A stretch of DNA of 64,000 bases from Mariannaea sp. PMI_226 (taxonomy: Eukaryota > Ascomycota > Sordariomycetes > Hypocreales > Nectriaceae): the NCBI GenBank assembly GCA_024336345.1, contig JANFOG010000006.1, positions 868,001 through 932,000 of the forward strand, in the 5' to 3' direction. Under the pieces are notes generated by a model. It was not told the DNA's origin and searched no databases. It saw only the letters and a list, made by a program, of their open reading frames with translations. Below are positions 33,464 to 47,812 of this stretch, piece after piece (positions within the stretch are counted from its first letter, which is position 1; each line of letters begins with the position of its first letter). The translations under genes were made by a program, and so were the position numbers.

Positions 33464-36400
33464 AGCAAATGATCACAATGTGCCAGCGAGAGCATGAGGT
33501 GTGGCTAAAAGATGGGCGGCCGGCACCCTGAATGTGGCCACAGAGCAGTCGTGCTTTTTGACCATGCAACCGCAAAGCTTCCGGTGATCAGCTCAGTGGA
33601 GGCGGAGATAATGGTTTGATCTAATGCACACCCGGCGGCGTTGACACGTACATACATATAAACAGCTGAGTTTGGAGATTTGTGTTTCATTTTATGTTGC
33701 ATTAAGAGGAATATGGAGTGGCTCCTGGGAGACAGGTCTCTAGAGGATTAATATCGTGTACTTCATATGCGGGCAGTCATAATGACGGTGTGGATGGAGA
33801 GGATGATCTTCATGGATGGTTTCTTTTTTGTTTTCCCTGGCGAAAAGGGGGGAGGGGCATTTCGGTGGAACGGGCAGAGTTGTGATGGGAACCAAACAAC
33901 CCAAAAAGTCAGGGCCGAATGTACGATTTGCGAAAGCCGGAAACCCCAGGCTATGACGATCTAGCTTAGTACCCTTGTAATCACTCTTCGCTAATACTGC
34001 TGATGTATGATAGAAGTCTCGTGGCTTTCTCTCTTTGGTTGGCGTTGATATGAGTTGAGTCCAGGGTTGGGCCAGTAGACGATAATAATTGATGTACCTT
34101 GTACTGCAGCTTTGTTCCTTGATCTTGAGAGAGCCAGAAACGAAAAAAGTGAAAGTTCGAGTTTCAGTGCACAGAGGATGTCAGTTCTAAATTTTCGCTT
34201 TCTCAGGACGTCTGATCTTGATATGACGGAAGTCTGCAATGTCTGTCCAAAAATTGATTTGATACACATTGAATAAGTCTAAGCTACGTGCTTGGCAAAC
34301 GCCCAGATATGCCAATGCTGTCAAGCGCAAGGATGACAAGACACTAGGTGATACTGATAGCGCCCAGCAAAGGTGTGAATAAAGTGATTCAATCATTCCC
34401 TAGCCAAACGGTTGAATTCCTGAGAAAGGATGGCAGACAACAGAGTACCTATGCAATAAGCATTCCGTCCTACTACCTACCTGGTTAGGGTGCCTAGTGA
34501 CGAAACATCTCGGCCAACATGGGGTGGGTGACTAGGGTGCTATGTATCAGAACAGAGGATCCCCTTCATCCCTTCTAAAATTTATTGCTTGAGTTAAGAA
34601 TGTGGGAGAAGAGTTTTTGCCTGTATATGCGTTGTAAGTCGTATTTCTGCATTTTAGGTACCTTGCTTGAGATTGAAATGCCATGGTCGATGAGAAGGTA
34701 ATTTACCTCGCGCATGCAAGCATCAGCTTACTCAGAACATAAACAGAGTAGCGAAGTGCCTAATTAGAAGAGTTCAAAAGGACCTCAATAGCTGGTTGGT
34801 CCAGCAAAAGGAATCTCCCTACCAAAGGAAACCTACCAAAAGAAGGAGAAAAAAAGGCAGGCGTAGGAAGCCAAGATTCGCACGGCATGGGTAATGGTGA
34901 ACTAGGTAGCCAAGCGAAAAAGAAGAGGAAGAAGAAAAGAAAATAAAGGAACAAAGAAGTGCACGGATGATGAGAATCTTGCAATTGGTCAAAACATGAC
35001 GACGAAAACCAAGATCGATCTCATGGGGAACACCTCTTGGCAGTCGGGGATTGTGAGCAAGTGTTTGGGCTCCATAATCTTGTACAAGATTAGCCGTCGT
35101 AGTATTTAGGCAGGGGTATCCTGCTGGGGTTAGTCTGTGTCCCCTCCAGTCTGCACCCATTAATCTACGGTAGCTTGAAACAAAAAGGGCTGGCTGATTC
35201 AGTAAGCGACGGAGTCTCCTGGTAAGCTATAGGAACTTGCGGCTTGTAGAGGCCGCCTGCTTAATATTCACGAATGTTTTTTTTTTCCTTTTTCTTTTTT
35301 TTTTAAAAAAGAAATTATCAAAGACAGCCACTACATACTTACCTACCTGCCTTGGGGTAAAATACCTAGGTAAGGTATCTACTCTACGTAGGAAGATAGC
35401 TGCCTGGTAATGAACGAGCTGCCAAGAGCAACGGGAGGGTAGATCGGACGGCTGTTCCAAGACTGGTGCAGTGATTCTTTCTCGTTCTAGTCCCTCTATC
35501 GTTTCTTTTAGCAGTACCAGAATATCCAGCGGTAGATAAACATTCGAGCTTCTTCATCACTCCTCTGTACCTAGTCTGCAAACAAAGTTCTCAGGCTCTG
35601 TCTACCTTTTTTGATTGCAAGGGGCAAGGGACTACGTACTACATACAAGACATTGAGGAAACAAAATACCTAACTACCTTAGTATCCAGGTAGGCAAGTA
35701 CTCCTGCCTATAAAGTGCACCCTATGGTACCTGGGCGGGCATTTGGTACTACAGTAATCTGTTTAATCATTAATAAAATGGCGGGGTGAGATCAGCGCGC
35801 TTGACGCTTGCCAAAAGCTTGTAACAGTCAGGTCCCCAAACAAGCGCTTGAGACCAAAATGGTGCAGTCCACATGTTCCTCCTGTACTGACTGGGCACCT
35901 CGGTACCTTATTGGGTCCTTATGGCAGTACATAGTACACCCATCCATGTAAGGTACGGTAGGTAAGCTGGCTATATTTCCTTCTCACTCTTAGCATCCCT
36001 ATTCTCTGTGTAGCACAACGAACCTCAACTGAAAAGAAAGGAAGAGAACATCTACTCCTTGGTGCTACGGGATCACCAGCGTACTACGTATGTAACTCGA
36101 TGTTTACGCGGCAGCAAGACGGGATAGAAGAAGAACATTGATTGATGTTTGAGGAGCAGATGCCCGTTGAAAGTCGATGCACCAAGTGGGAACGGCTTTT
36201 CCCCCCTTGCTGTTAGGCTGCGCGGGTAAAAAAGGTATGGCGCCCTGTAGAAACGAAACCCACCCAAGTCCATCGTACATGGACCCTGGCCCAAGTCGAC
36301 TACTGAAGGACTCACTGGACATCAGCAAACGACAGCAGCAGCGCCCAGAGACAGCAATACCGACATCCCAAAAATTCGTGCAGAACTACTGCCCGGGAGG

Positions 36401-36982
36401 CGATAATCCAAGCCAATCCCAGACCAACCAGCTTACCGAGCCTTTCCAAGTCCAGCTGTCCAACACTGTCCGACTTTCCAAACTTGTACCTGACTGGGTA
36501 TGACCCTGGTCCCTTGGCGCACTTCATTGGATCAACGACACTTCCAGTTGTTCTACATCCTTCCTACCTAACGTTACCTACTGTACCGCCGCACCTACTC
36601 TGTCTCCCCTCATATTCCCTCCCTCCTGCAGCTCTCCCTCTCCCTCTGACTCTCCCTCCTCACTCACTCACTCACTCTCTCTCCTCTCCTTCTTCCAACA
36701 TTGATATACGACACACACGGACACACGCGTTCTTCTCCCTGTTCTTGTCGCTCCCCTCTCTTTCTTTTTCCCTTTTATTTGCTGCATCCCGCTTCCCCTC
36801 CCTCACATCTGTGCGCTCCACCTCAATTGGCATACATACATACCTACCAGCATACAACTGAAGGGTACCTTGCCCAAGTACCGTCACCGATCAGCTTTCC
36901 CACCAACCAATACACCTCACCTACTTGACCTACCGACCTGCCCACTAGAGGGGGCAAGGTAGGAGCCCGACAAACAGCAGCC
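33464..36982. other. 3.5-kb gene-free region upstream of the F-box gene
   Basis: No supportable gene. There are many TACCTACC, CCTAGG and GGTACC words, for example around 34477-34500, 35335-35385 and 35670-35710. A T-rich/A-rich hairpin-like stretch lies at 35277-35313. The segment 36580-36830 is strongly C/T-rich with CACT repeats and is probably the core promoter and 5' UTR of the F-box gene. Confidence 0.5.
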
Positions 36983-38963
36983 ATGCGCTTCACCTTCCGA
37001 CGCAAGAACAAGGACAAGCATCAGAAACAGATATCCCAAGGCAACAGCAGCTCCGAGCCATACTTCTTGCCAAAAGAGCTCCGGGCACCTCTCCCACGAT
37101 TCCCTCCGAGCTACCGCTCAGCCCAGCTACTTGCCTACCTTCCACCCATCGTCCTTGAGCGCATCTTCGCCTTTGTCTGCCCGCACTCTCGCGATGAGAG
37201 CTACGATACGTGCGAGGGAAGCGCAGCTACGAATGACTCCGAGTGCATGCTCTGCGATTTGCGCGACCTTTCACATTGTACAGCCGTTTGCCGCGCTTGG
37301 CGGCCCGCAGCTATCCGAGTTCTGTAAGTTCTCCCATTCTCTTCTTGGACTCTCTCATTCGTATCAGGATGCGAGGTACTTGCCCAAACGCATTGAGCAA
37401 TAGCCAAAACCAGCATTGTACATGTTGCTAACTCAGCTTGCGCCATGTAGGTATCACAGCGTTCGCATTGATCCTGTCCACTACTGCCCCCGCGAGGCAT
37501 GGCTAGCAGAAAGACGCAAGAAAACCCACCGCTTCGATCGCAATGGCATACCTGAGGATCCCGCCCAAGCTCGCCTTCGGCTCCTGCGCCGCACTGTCCG
37601 CGATGATCCAACCCGGATTGGCAAGTTGGTTCAATATCTCAAGATGCCATATATGCTTCGCGAATCGTCCCATGTCGAGCTTGCCCAGACCATTGCGGTT
37701 TTGCCGAACCTTCAGTACGTCGATTTGCCTGAGGGAATGTTCTGCGACGACCCGAATTATGCTACTCTGCGACTCGAAGTCCAGGCCCGTTGCCCTCAAC
37801 TACGCAAGATGACCTATAATGGAGGTTCTGAGCGAAGCTTTGCCATGCTAGCCTCTGGTCGAGTTTGGCCTCACCTTGAGGTTCTGGAGATCAACAACCT
37901 TCAAATCGATCCCATGACTATTCGAGCCGTCCTCGGCAGCTTACACAATCTCCAAGCCTTCAAAGTCTCGGGAATGCCTGCCCTCACCGATGACGTCTTG
38001 TCTTCCGCCGACGGCCTCCCTACCCTTCCGCCACTCAAGGAATTGGTTCTCACCGATGTACCTCGTGTAACTATCCGTGGGTTGATTGAATACCTCGCTT
38101 GGCAGGAGACCCAGCAGGCACTCACAGTGTTGACTCTTAAGGAAACGGGCGTACACCCTTCACACCTGCAGGAGATCCTAACAATGGCATCTTCGTTGCG
38201 AACGCTCGCTATCCAAGCTAAGGTCATGGAGCAGTTTCCCAACAGTTCTTCGATTCGTCCATTGGCGTCACGCTCGATAGAGACTCTTCGCTACGAGATC
38301 AATGCCGCATCGTCAGGCGCCTTTTCTAGTATTACCACTGGCTACTACACATATCTCGCCACTTCCATCATGGATGGCGGTTTACCCCGACTACGTCGCT
38401 TATATGTGCATGACGATTCATTCCCGGATCAGCTTCAAGGCCTCCCTCCTCCAAACGCTGCTTTCGCTGCTGGCCACATGCGATCAGGATCCAACACATC
38501 TGTCAAGTCAGCCCCAGGTTTTGGTTTCTCAGCGTCTATGAATAACCTTGCACCTGTTGCACCCCCTCGTCGGCCTATGGCAAACGCACCCCCAACCCAC
38601 CGTCTGAGTTCCAACAACCCCTTCGCTTCGCGAGGCCCCAACGCGCTGCCACCAACGCACACTCTCGAGGTTTTTACGAAGAGCGACGAGTTCGGCAAGT
38701 GGAACTTTGCCCGTGTTGATACAGTCAGGGCAGTCGCGCCATCTCGCCGGCCGGTTAGCCACTATGGCCTAGCTGCTGATGTGACAGGAACAGGATGGAG
38801 TGGAGGTGACGCTCGGCGAAGCGTCATGGTCGGGAACGGAGCGGGAGGCTTCTTGGCTGTTCCCAATCCGCCTTCCAGCAGCAATGGGCCGGGATATGAA
38901 CCCACCGAGTCATGGCGACCTCACAGCAGTGGAGGTGACTCGAGCCGAGATTTATGGAGATGA
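36983..38963 (+). CDS. F-box protein with LRR-like body
   Basis: Probable substrate receptor of an SCF ubiquitin ligase. Exons: 36983-37323 and 37451-38963; the intron 37324-37450 (127 nt) has a GTAAGT donor and TAG acceptor. The product is 617 residues. After a basic N terminus, an F-box-like segment starts near residue 47 (AQLLAYLPPIVLERIFAFV) and ends with DLSHCTAVCRAW (95-106). It is interrupted by a Cys-containing insertion (Cys66, 77, 88, 91, 99, 103). Residues 160-430 have irregular leucine-rich repeats such as LPNLQYVDLPEG, WPHLEVLEINNLQI, LPPLKELVLTDVP and LTVLTLKETGV. The C-terminal 170 residues are Ser/Pro/Gly-rich with a conserved-looking EVFTKSDEFGKWNFARV segment. I recognise no named orthologue. 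Confidence 0.87.
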
Positions 38964-39735
38964 TATTACGAAGACTCAAAATGCCTTGAGGCGCTAATAT
39001 CTAATAATGTGAAAAGCAACCAGGCGTTGGTTTTGAAATTAATATTTGACTGGCACAGCGTTGTCCTCTTTACCAATTCATGAAGAACCTCTCGCAGGGC
39101 GAAGGAAGTATCACATAACACGGCAGTGCCGTGGTCAATGGATGAAGCACAACTACTGTGATCAGGTCCAGGCATAGAGAAGAAAGAAGTGACATTGAAA
39201 AGACTTCTCATGGCTTGCAACAGGAGGGGAGCAGGTTATGCTTGCGACATCGATAGTTGCAAAATGTTCTAATATGCTTGCACGTGTTGTCGAACACCAA
39301 ATACCCTCACAGTTAATGAAATATTTTGGGAGCTTAGAATGGGCAAGCAATGCAATGTCATTTTCTGGTGTTCTCCTGAAGACAGAAAAAATTCCTCAGC
39401 CAAAATCTATGCCCACAGGCCGCTTCTTCTCGACATTCCTGGAGTTCAATTGCAGCGGGCGATAATCATGTGTCCTCAGTGTACCGAGACACCTGGCCAG
39501 GTGGCCACCTGTCTTGCCATCACCGATCTCGACTTTTGTAACCTTTATGTGTCACCGGTAATGCCTATCGGCGGCTGAAAGCCCGTCAAGGCCCGCCTGA
39601 GACAAGCTGGCGTGTGAGCTGGAAGGATTGGAATGACGAAGTGCTCACCCAGTCTCGCGACGGTAGAAAGTGAGGTTATCACCGTACGTCTTCTACTAGT
39701 GCGGCTTGCAGATGTACCGTGTCACAATCAGACAC

Positions 39736-39763
39736 CACTTGTCACTTGTCATCTGTCACTTGT
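39736..39763 (+). repeat. Four tandem CACTTGT heptamers (E-box-like)
   Basis: Units read CACTTGT, CACTTGT, CATCTGT and CACTTGT. Each contains a CANNTG hexamer, the core for basic helix-loop-helix factors, with exact 7-bp phasing. Confidence 0.6.
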
Positions 39764-42700
39764 CGCTTCCCTAGTCGCGACACTGTGTTGCTTGTGAGGT
39801 CATCGCATACCTCATGGGCTTCAAGACCAAGCCCAACCCCTTTGACCTACGTGTACTGCACGATCACACACTTCTGAATGGAGGACCGGAAGCGATACTC
39901 ACTGGTTGGAAACTGGGTGGTGTGTCGATGTAGTGGCCAACCTCACCAACTTTATAGTGATATGTCTCCAAGTTTGGCCAACCTCCCGACAAATGCGGAG
40001 TGATTGGCAGCACGAAGGCTGGCTGCATATGGAAAGGAGGGGAGGTGATGCCAGGGATTACCCTGTAGCAGAAGCACATTATTGGCAAATGGGCAGAGAA
40101 GCCAAGGTTCTGTCATGCAGAAGGATCAAGATATCCAGTGAATTGGGGTGAAATTCAACCAAAAAAAAATAATGATAGGGAGATGGAATCTTGGAATGCA
40201 AGCGGCTGTTTTCTGTTCCCAGAGCTTGCACTATAATTCGTCTGGATATTATGTGGATGAGTATGTATGTATTGCCAGCCACCAATAATAACGTAACTTT
40301 TGCATGTTTTAAACGTCTGTGCAAGAAGGTATAGGATGATATCGAGTTGGATTTTAGGATTTTTGCGGACTCTCCGTCTCCCAAATTATCATGGGACTTG
40401 ATATGAGACAGACAGCTCAGTTTACTAGTGTTTCGATTTGAATATTGCTGTTGTTCGAATGAGTTGAGGGTATTGAGCTCGGCCCTGGATTCTACGAGGC
40501 GCCAGAAGAGAAACGCATTTCAAGAACTCTCTTCAGGTACCTGATTAACTCGACAAATGAATTCCATATCAAGTTGGGCCAGTACATATGTAGCAAATGT
40601 GTCCAACAGAATGGTTTAGTCAATGTGATCAGCAACAATAAAACACGTGTTGGTGATTTTCAGAGGGGGGGGAACAAAACTGCCGATATCTAAACAATTC
40701 GATAAAAAGCAAACATATTCATTTCAATTGAAGAAGGAAAGCTCCAATTTTCCTAGAACAGTCAACACTACTGATGGAGCTAAAAGAAAGAAAAAAACAT
40801 CTTGGAGAGGCGAGCGTGGCCTGATATGCTCGCAAAGCGCCATGTGCCGCCTCACTTCCGTCGAGAGGGTCGGTTTCTATTGCTATCCACTGCTGCCCAG
40901 TTTACAATGTCACGTCATAACCTTCACATTTAGCATACTAGAGTACGTATTGTTTTTTTTTATTTCTTCTTTCTTTTGCGGTGACGGGAATTGAGTATGA
41001 AAAAAAAGTGCTCACATGACGCATAAAGTTATCTGCACCTGGAGTTCCTAGTAGATCACGGATGAGCTGGTTCGTGGTGCCATTGCTGCATTTGACGAAC
41101 GACGCCGGTAAATCCAGGGGAAGCTATACTGCAGCAACTGCAGATAGATGCACGAAGGGAGCCTCGCTGCAAATCTACAAGCTACACGCAGGACAGTACA
41201 GTTCACCGAACGGACTGATTCTGCGATTATGACGGTTTTCGTGGGGCGGTGAGCCAAAAATCATTGGGCAAAGTTGGTTCCTAACCTAGACGGAGACCCA
41301 GATAGACTGCAACCAATGCTAACTACCTACCTAAGGTAAGAGACCTATGTATGTAATGCAAGGCAGTGTAAATAGATTAGATTGTAGCCTGCAGCTTTCA
41401 GCCTTCAAATGATAGTGTCAAGAATGTCTTTGGAGCTAACATCCATCGACAGTCACCTTAAATCCTTCCTTTTCCCTCCCTAAAAATAACCATTACCTCC
41501 GCGGTATTTCCTCACTCATATCCCGAGACTTGTTCACGCTGGCCAACTCACCCCCCATATCTTCACTATTACTTCATACACAGCCTTGCTAGCAGTAAGA
41601 TAGGACTGATCGACCATGTGCCTTAAGTTTGCCAGTCCTTTCCTTGGTCGTGTATGCAAAAAAGACAGAAGTGACATATTTGGACATTTGCCACGCTATA
41701 CGAAAAAAAAAAAAAAAAAGCAAGGTAATTCTCAATATCCAGGATTCACACGCTCCATGTCCCTATTGCTATCATTACATCATAATATGTATTATTTCAT
41801 CAATTCCCCGTAATTCTTTCCTCGTATTTGTGCATGAACCCCGATGATTCAGCTGTGCTCGCTTGAGTTTTTTTGCCTCTTCAAAACCCCAGACTGTGAT
41901 TCGGGTTCAACGCTCGGAAGTGGGCAAAAATGCGGCTTCACTGCCTCACCCGAATACCGCCCCAAAGAACCTAGTGAGTTTTTGTCTTTCTCGTGTTGGC
42001 TGGTAAGTTACCGTCAGGATTAGTCTCTTCGGTGACATACCAACGCCTCCATACTGTATACCTTCCATCCCTCCCCCTCCCCCTCTCCAAAAGAAACATG
42101 TTCGAGAATAGAAACGTATATACGTAGTAGGCATTCTGACCCCGCAGGGCTGAGGAATATCAGCGGGTGGCTGAAGGCTTTGAAGGTTGTTCCGAATGAC
42201 TTCAGCACTAAACTACGCACTACAGCAATCTGTACCCTACCTTATCTTACTTTGACAAAACCTGGGTACAGAGTGGGAGTGGTAAAGGCCGTTCCGTCTT
42301 ATGGGGATGCAACGACGGGTACACACAGCCTCACAAATGGGGAACCTGTACTCTCTACAGGTTAATTATGTCAACAATATTTCTCTTCTGGAACTCCCGA
42401 CTGCAACCCTCACAGCAGCTGCGTCAGACCTCTAAACTGACGCAGAAGCGTGTAAGGAAAGCTGGCTATCCAAAGAGCCAATTGTATTGCGGCCAAATAT
42501 CTGCCCATGTTCCACATGATGTTCCACATACTGTAGTCACATTTTTTTTTTCTTCTTTCATCCTGCGCGAAGGAGTTTGGTGCATGGTCGCCGAGGTACC
42601 TAAGGCGGGCTTAGGTATTTAACCACCCTCGGTCCGTCTCGTTACGGACACACACGAGAAAAGAGGGCTAAATTTGGGTGAACGGCAGGGGCCGCCGCCC

Positions 42701-45700
42701 GGGGAACATGACATCTCCATCTCCATCTCCACTCATTCTCAACAGCCAGCCGTCCCGGCATTCCATCATTCCGATGCGGCGTATTCGTAGTGGGGAGGTG
42801 AGTAATTTGGACGACTTTGAGTCTTCTGATTCTTTCGACAGGCACGCGGCCACGCGCAGGGACAGTTTGGCAATGGCACGGAGTACAAATCCCTTTTGTC
42901 AATGCGAAAATGTTTTGCGCTTCCCCCGACTCCGGTCGCAAGTGCGTTACATACATAGCGCAAAATGGGTTTAATTCGTTTCGGAAATATCCTTCGCCGA
43001 CCGGGATGGTTTGAAGTATCAAAGGGCGAGGCACACATAAAACAGGCAGGGCATACAACTAAGAAACCCTCCCGCGGGGGGCATACAGCGCATTGGTTTA
43101 GAGAGAGGGGGGGGGAAAGAGATAGAGTGGCAAAGTAATGCATCTGTGTTCTGGTGATACTGGACATGGATTAAAGCAGAGCAAGAAGCGAAAACAATAT
43201 GAACAACAACAAGAAGTATACCGTGCATTGACAACCGTTCCCACCTTTCTCACTTGTGCTCGGGAAGGGTTGAAGATGAAACCACGGTCTCTAGTCGCGA
43301 CTCTATGATATGAAATCAACGGGTTTTCATATCGTGTAACATCTTAAAGAGTATCAAGTTGAAGAGTCAGAGTTACTTCCGCTGTATACTAGCCACGATA
43401 TTATAGATTCACAGCTACGCTTACTTTTTGAAAAGCAGGGGAGTTGGTTGGTTGAGGGAACAATTTGATGCTGTCAATGCTGTCGAACCCTGTATGCCCA
43501 AGGTATATGACAAAGAACGTGCGGGCGGGCGGGGACTGTGACGGTTCAAGATAAAACTTAAGGCGAAAGAAGGAGAAAAGGAAAAAAAAAAAAGAGACTA
43601 GTAAGTCAGAATATCTCGAGACAACCAATATCTGACAGAAAGTGGCAGTCATGAATCAATCAAGTGTGTGCATTCCGCTCTCACATTCGCATGCGCATGC
43701 GTCGCATCACGCGGGTGAAACTGAAGCAGAAGCGAGCTGCACAAGCAGCAATGCGTTGGAAAGAAGAAAAAAAAGTGGAGGGAGAGTATGTGCATACCTA
43801 CATGCCCGCACGTACGCACGCAATATAGGCAGCGCTCCGTTGCCTTGTTGCGGAGGCAGAGACCAGAAAACAGAGAATAGATAATGATATGATACTTGAT
43901 GAGTGGTTGTAAGAAACACTAAAGCGGGGAACCCGGAGAAGAGGGCGGACGGAATGCGACAACATGGACTAGAAAGAGGGGGGGAAACCGGTTTTGGGCG
44001 AGTCAATGAAACAGAAACAGCTGCAGTATGCGCGGAGTTACAGCGGGAGGGTATATAATAGAGGAGGCTTGATATACACGTTAATCCCCTCTTTTGTTTT
44101 GGGGTTTGAATGTTTCTTCCTTTTGCCTGGGAGGAATAGGGTAGCTTTGGGGGAGGGGAAGGGGGTTGGCGATCACACAGGTTGCCCGCCCGACGCCATG
44201 GATTCGTCAATTCTGAAGGAAAAGAGGTCCCCCTCTTACTCTTGTGCTTAGTGGACTTCGGGAGGGGAGGGCAAGACAAGGCATCAAGAAAAGCCAATCC
44301 CAGTTCATAGTTCTCGTCGGTGCAACGGCTATGTGGCCGTCGTGTATTCATTTTTCTCGTCATCTGTGACTTAGAATGATCCATATAGTCATTTTTCTGA
44401 CATTCAAAAGAGGGGGGCGGGTGGGCATGACAGTCAGTCATGGTGATGGTGTATACAGTGTTCTCCGACTTTAGGCGAGCTATGCGCCGAAAGACAACCA
44501 GGTTCTTTGAGCAATGTAACAATATCCAGTATTATACAGCGCAATTCATGCTGATGTCAAGGAAGTGGCACAGAGGGCTGACTGAACCAGATTTGTTGTT
44601 AATATCTTTTGCTGAGCAGCTTTCCCTCTCATTCGCCTGTGCTTGTTCAGATGGTTGACAGCTCCTTCCATCAGCCTCAGCCTCCAAGACCCTAAATTTG
44701 GAATATTTTCTTCTTTATTTATTTATCCTATTTTCTTTGGGAAGCTCTGGTGGGTAGGGACAGTGGAGGATGACCATTTTTAGATACGAACTAAACCTAT
44801 AATAGATTAAGATTAAACGTGAAGCTGGGGTGGAGACGGGCTGTCCAAAGTGGTGGATGGGCAATATGGGGACCTGTGTGTTGGGTGGATGGTGTGTGGC
44901 TGGTGCAGACGTGGCTCAAAAAGCTAGGTCCTCTTCTTTCCAAATACTATGTACATTTGAGATGGAGAGTGGATTGTGGGGTGCTTCCTCTCTGGCTTCC
45001 GGCCCGAGGTCATGACGCCATGGGGCTTTTGAGGAATGAGGCCCAGCCACTTGAAATGTTTGTGTTGTTGTTTTTTCAAGTCCTTTGGATGAAGACTCCC
45101 GAATAGGAAAAAACATCAGTGAGATGAGGAAATGGTCAGCAGTGCCCAATTCAATCAAGCTCTTCAGGCATTTCCTTTTCTTTTGTATTGGCCTTGAAAA
45201 ACTATGTCTTGAAGTGTCTCGACATGTCTTTGACGGCGCATTTATCTGAGCAGGTACTTTGCCCTAGTTAGGTACTTGTCTTGATACCCGACTCAGACCA
45301 TTTTATGGAAAATACCGTAGGGTTGCCACCCGCACGAAGGTTTCCGTCAAGTACCGCCCAAGCAGAGCAATATCTAGGAACTTACTTAATTTTTCGCCTC
45401 GATTTCTGGTTGACCACTCTTCGCGCCCCGAGGATATGGTACTCGAGCTTGTAAAGCTTCCTGATTCAGTTGAACCAGTCTGTGCGGCACACAGACAAGA
45501 CCTGGGTTCCCGATGTGATACCACAGCGAGGGGAGAGAAAGCTTGGGTGACCACCAATGAGCTTAGGGTCCCGTGTCCAGAGGGCGCTCAAGCTGAAAGC
45601 TGGAGCCGCTCAGGGGCCCCTCTCACACACCCTCCCAGGACAAAAAAGAAAGGAAGAAAAGTTGGTGGCCTTCATGAAGGTCGCAGAATCATTAGTCTAC

Positions 45701-47747
45701 TGTGCCGCCTTTGGTCGATATTAGAGGTCTTGATTTTTGTTTGTCGTAGACGCCCGTTTTCTGCAGCGTCTCAATATCCCAGCACTCTTCAACGGAATCA
45801 GTCAATTTCCAGATAAGTGCAACCAGACCTCTCCCCCTTATGTCAATGCTCCACGTAGCCCCGGGGGTGGTTAACTTCCTGGCCTGGCGTTTTCCTGTCC
45901 CGTACCGGTGGTCTGTACAGTGTAAGACATTTCTTACGCGTTGAGTAAATACCCTAATAATCTGCACGTCTGTGAAATGACGGGGGGCGAACAACTGGCC
46001 CGCATCAACAAAGCCTTTGTTGTGATCGGAATATTTGTCTCCCATTGTCTACCAAAGGAGGCGAAGTGCTTTGCTACGTAGCCGTCAGAAGAAGAAAAAA
46101 AAAAAAAAAGGCGAATGGCGATTACGATAACGATGGGACACACTGGACAAGACAGGGCTACAGAGAAGGGGACGGATGAGATGGTGATAACTCTGCCCGT
46201 GGCGCGCATCAGATGAACCTGCAACAACATGATCGACGTCTCAGCATTGTCATCAGGTGGCCCCCCGCGTGCTCTCCATTTGCAGGGACGGCCAACCTGA
46301 GACCGTAAGTGACGGGGGGCAAAAGTCTGGGCTAGTATCCAGTGAAAGGGCAGAGACGCCATAGGTACATGCCAGTGTCGCCAGGGGTCCAGCAGCTTGC
46401 CAATTGGCAGTGGAGGAACGGTTTGAGAGAAATGGGGGTCGAAGTTCAGGTCATTTGGGCTATGTGAGGGAACCCGCACACTGTACAGTACAGTGATCAT
46501 TTTCTTCAAAGAGGGGCAGAAGAAGAGAAAGCGTGACACGACGCCATTCTTGAAATAATGGAGAATGAAAATCGCACCGGGACAGGGAGGTACGATGACA
46601 TGTTTCGTTCCGAGAGATCTGCTAACTCTTGAAGGGAAAGGTAAAGGTACCCATTATACCAGACCGGGAGTTGAAAAGGGAAAACTTCCCCTCCCCATTG
46701 TCCCCCTCACTCAGGGTTGAAAAAAAAAAAAAATTTCCCTACTCCAAATGTCGGTCTACGAAGAATGCCCCCCTCCCCCCTCCCTCTCAACTCGATCGAG
46801 AATGAAGCAGGCTTCAGGAGACGGGGAATGGATGGAGTCCTTCCCCCCCCCGTTAGGCAGTATTGGCTGTCTTGTTGTCTTTGTGTGTCTGGAACAGGTA
46901 GGGAGCATGAGCCGCACTAAGCCGTGATTCGCTCCTCTACGTCTGGTACGATTGGCGCTGTCTCGGCGAGAGACTGACCAACGACGTCTCAACGATGCAG
47001 GTGGAACCGTCTGGCGACGGAACTGTAACACAGGACAAACCCTTTTCTGTGATGTCCTCTCTCTCTTCTCTACTTGGGCCTGCGCGTGGCGCTTGGAGAC
47101 AAATCTCGATGAATCGCGTGTCATGTGCCCTTTTGGGTTGAGTCTCTTCCCAAACGGAGTGAGCAATGCTGCAACAAGAATTTGATGCACGGTGGGGAGG
47201 GGAAGTAGAATTTATCCAAGTAAAGATCCGGTTTCAAGCTGCGCAATTAAAATAAAAAGACACCTTTTGCCCGTTGATAGGAGGAGCAAGGACAAATTGA
47301 GAAAGAGGAAGACACAGAGAGGCTGATTTGAAAGTGTGATCGCCAATAGGATGCATTAGCCTCATCCATCGTGGTGAGTTGGCCAGGAGTTGGCGCAGGT
47401 GGATGGATATGCCGGGGCCTCTTTTGGACGTACCGCTGTACCGTAGAGGTCGTAGACAAACCAACCTGACTTGGGTTTGGTTTATTCTGTGCTGTAGAAA
47501 AATTTTGCTTCCCTCTCCTCTTTTTCTGTTTTCAAACCGCAATCGAGTTAGGCATTTAGGTACGATCGCGACTAGGAGGCGGGCGGGTGGACGACGGCAC
47601 CATTTTTTTTTTCGTATTCTTCATCGCTTGTCCCACGTCCTAAAGAATGTTGGAGTTGGAAGGGAGTCATGGTGGCTGCAATTCTTTCACGTCTTCACGC
47701 TCACCTCCAATGGGGTCATCTTTCAACCAAGGCAGGTGACCTCTGAG

Positions 47748-47812
47748 ACACACACACACACATAGATATACATACATACACAGACACACACATTCTCTCT
47801 CTCTCTCTCTCT
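47748..47812. repeat. Composite (CA)n / (CT)n microsatellite
   Basis: An (AC)n run at 47748-47762, a CATA/CACA-rich middle, then (TC)n at 47794-47812. Confidence 0.85.

Noticed and set aside
34750..35320. Possible degenerate transposon in poly(A)/poly(T)-bounded DNA
   Set aside because: Runs of A and T occur but no terminal repeats, target duplications, transposase or reverse-transcriptase motifs are visible.
41880..41925. Possible tRNA T-arm (GGGTTCAA-like)
   Set aside because: No matching acceptor stem, anticodon arm or D arm could be assembled around it. No tRNA was found anywhere by eye.
43707..44522. 271-residue open frame on the minus strand in the gene-free region
   Set aside because: Composition is erratic (many Cys, Pro, Arg, Ser), no domain or repeat pattern is seen, and there are no convincing splice partners. 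A single chance frame in GC-balanced DNA of this length is plausible.
45934..46539. 201-residue open frame on the minus strand
   Set aside because: No recognisable domain, and it runs through a homopolymer A tract (46095-46109), which it translates as a Phe run. Judged a chance frame.
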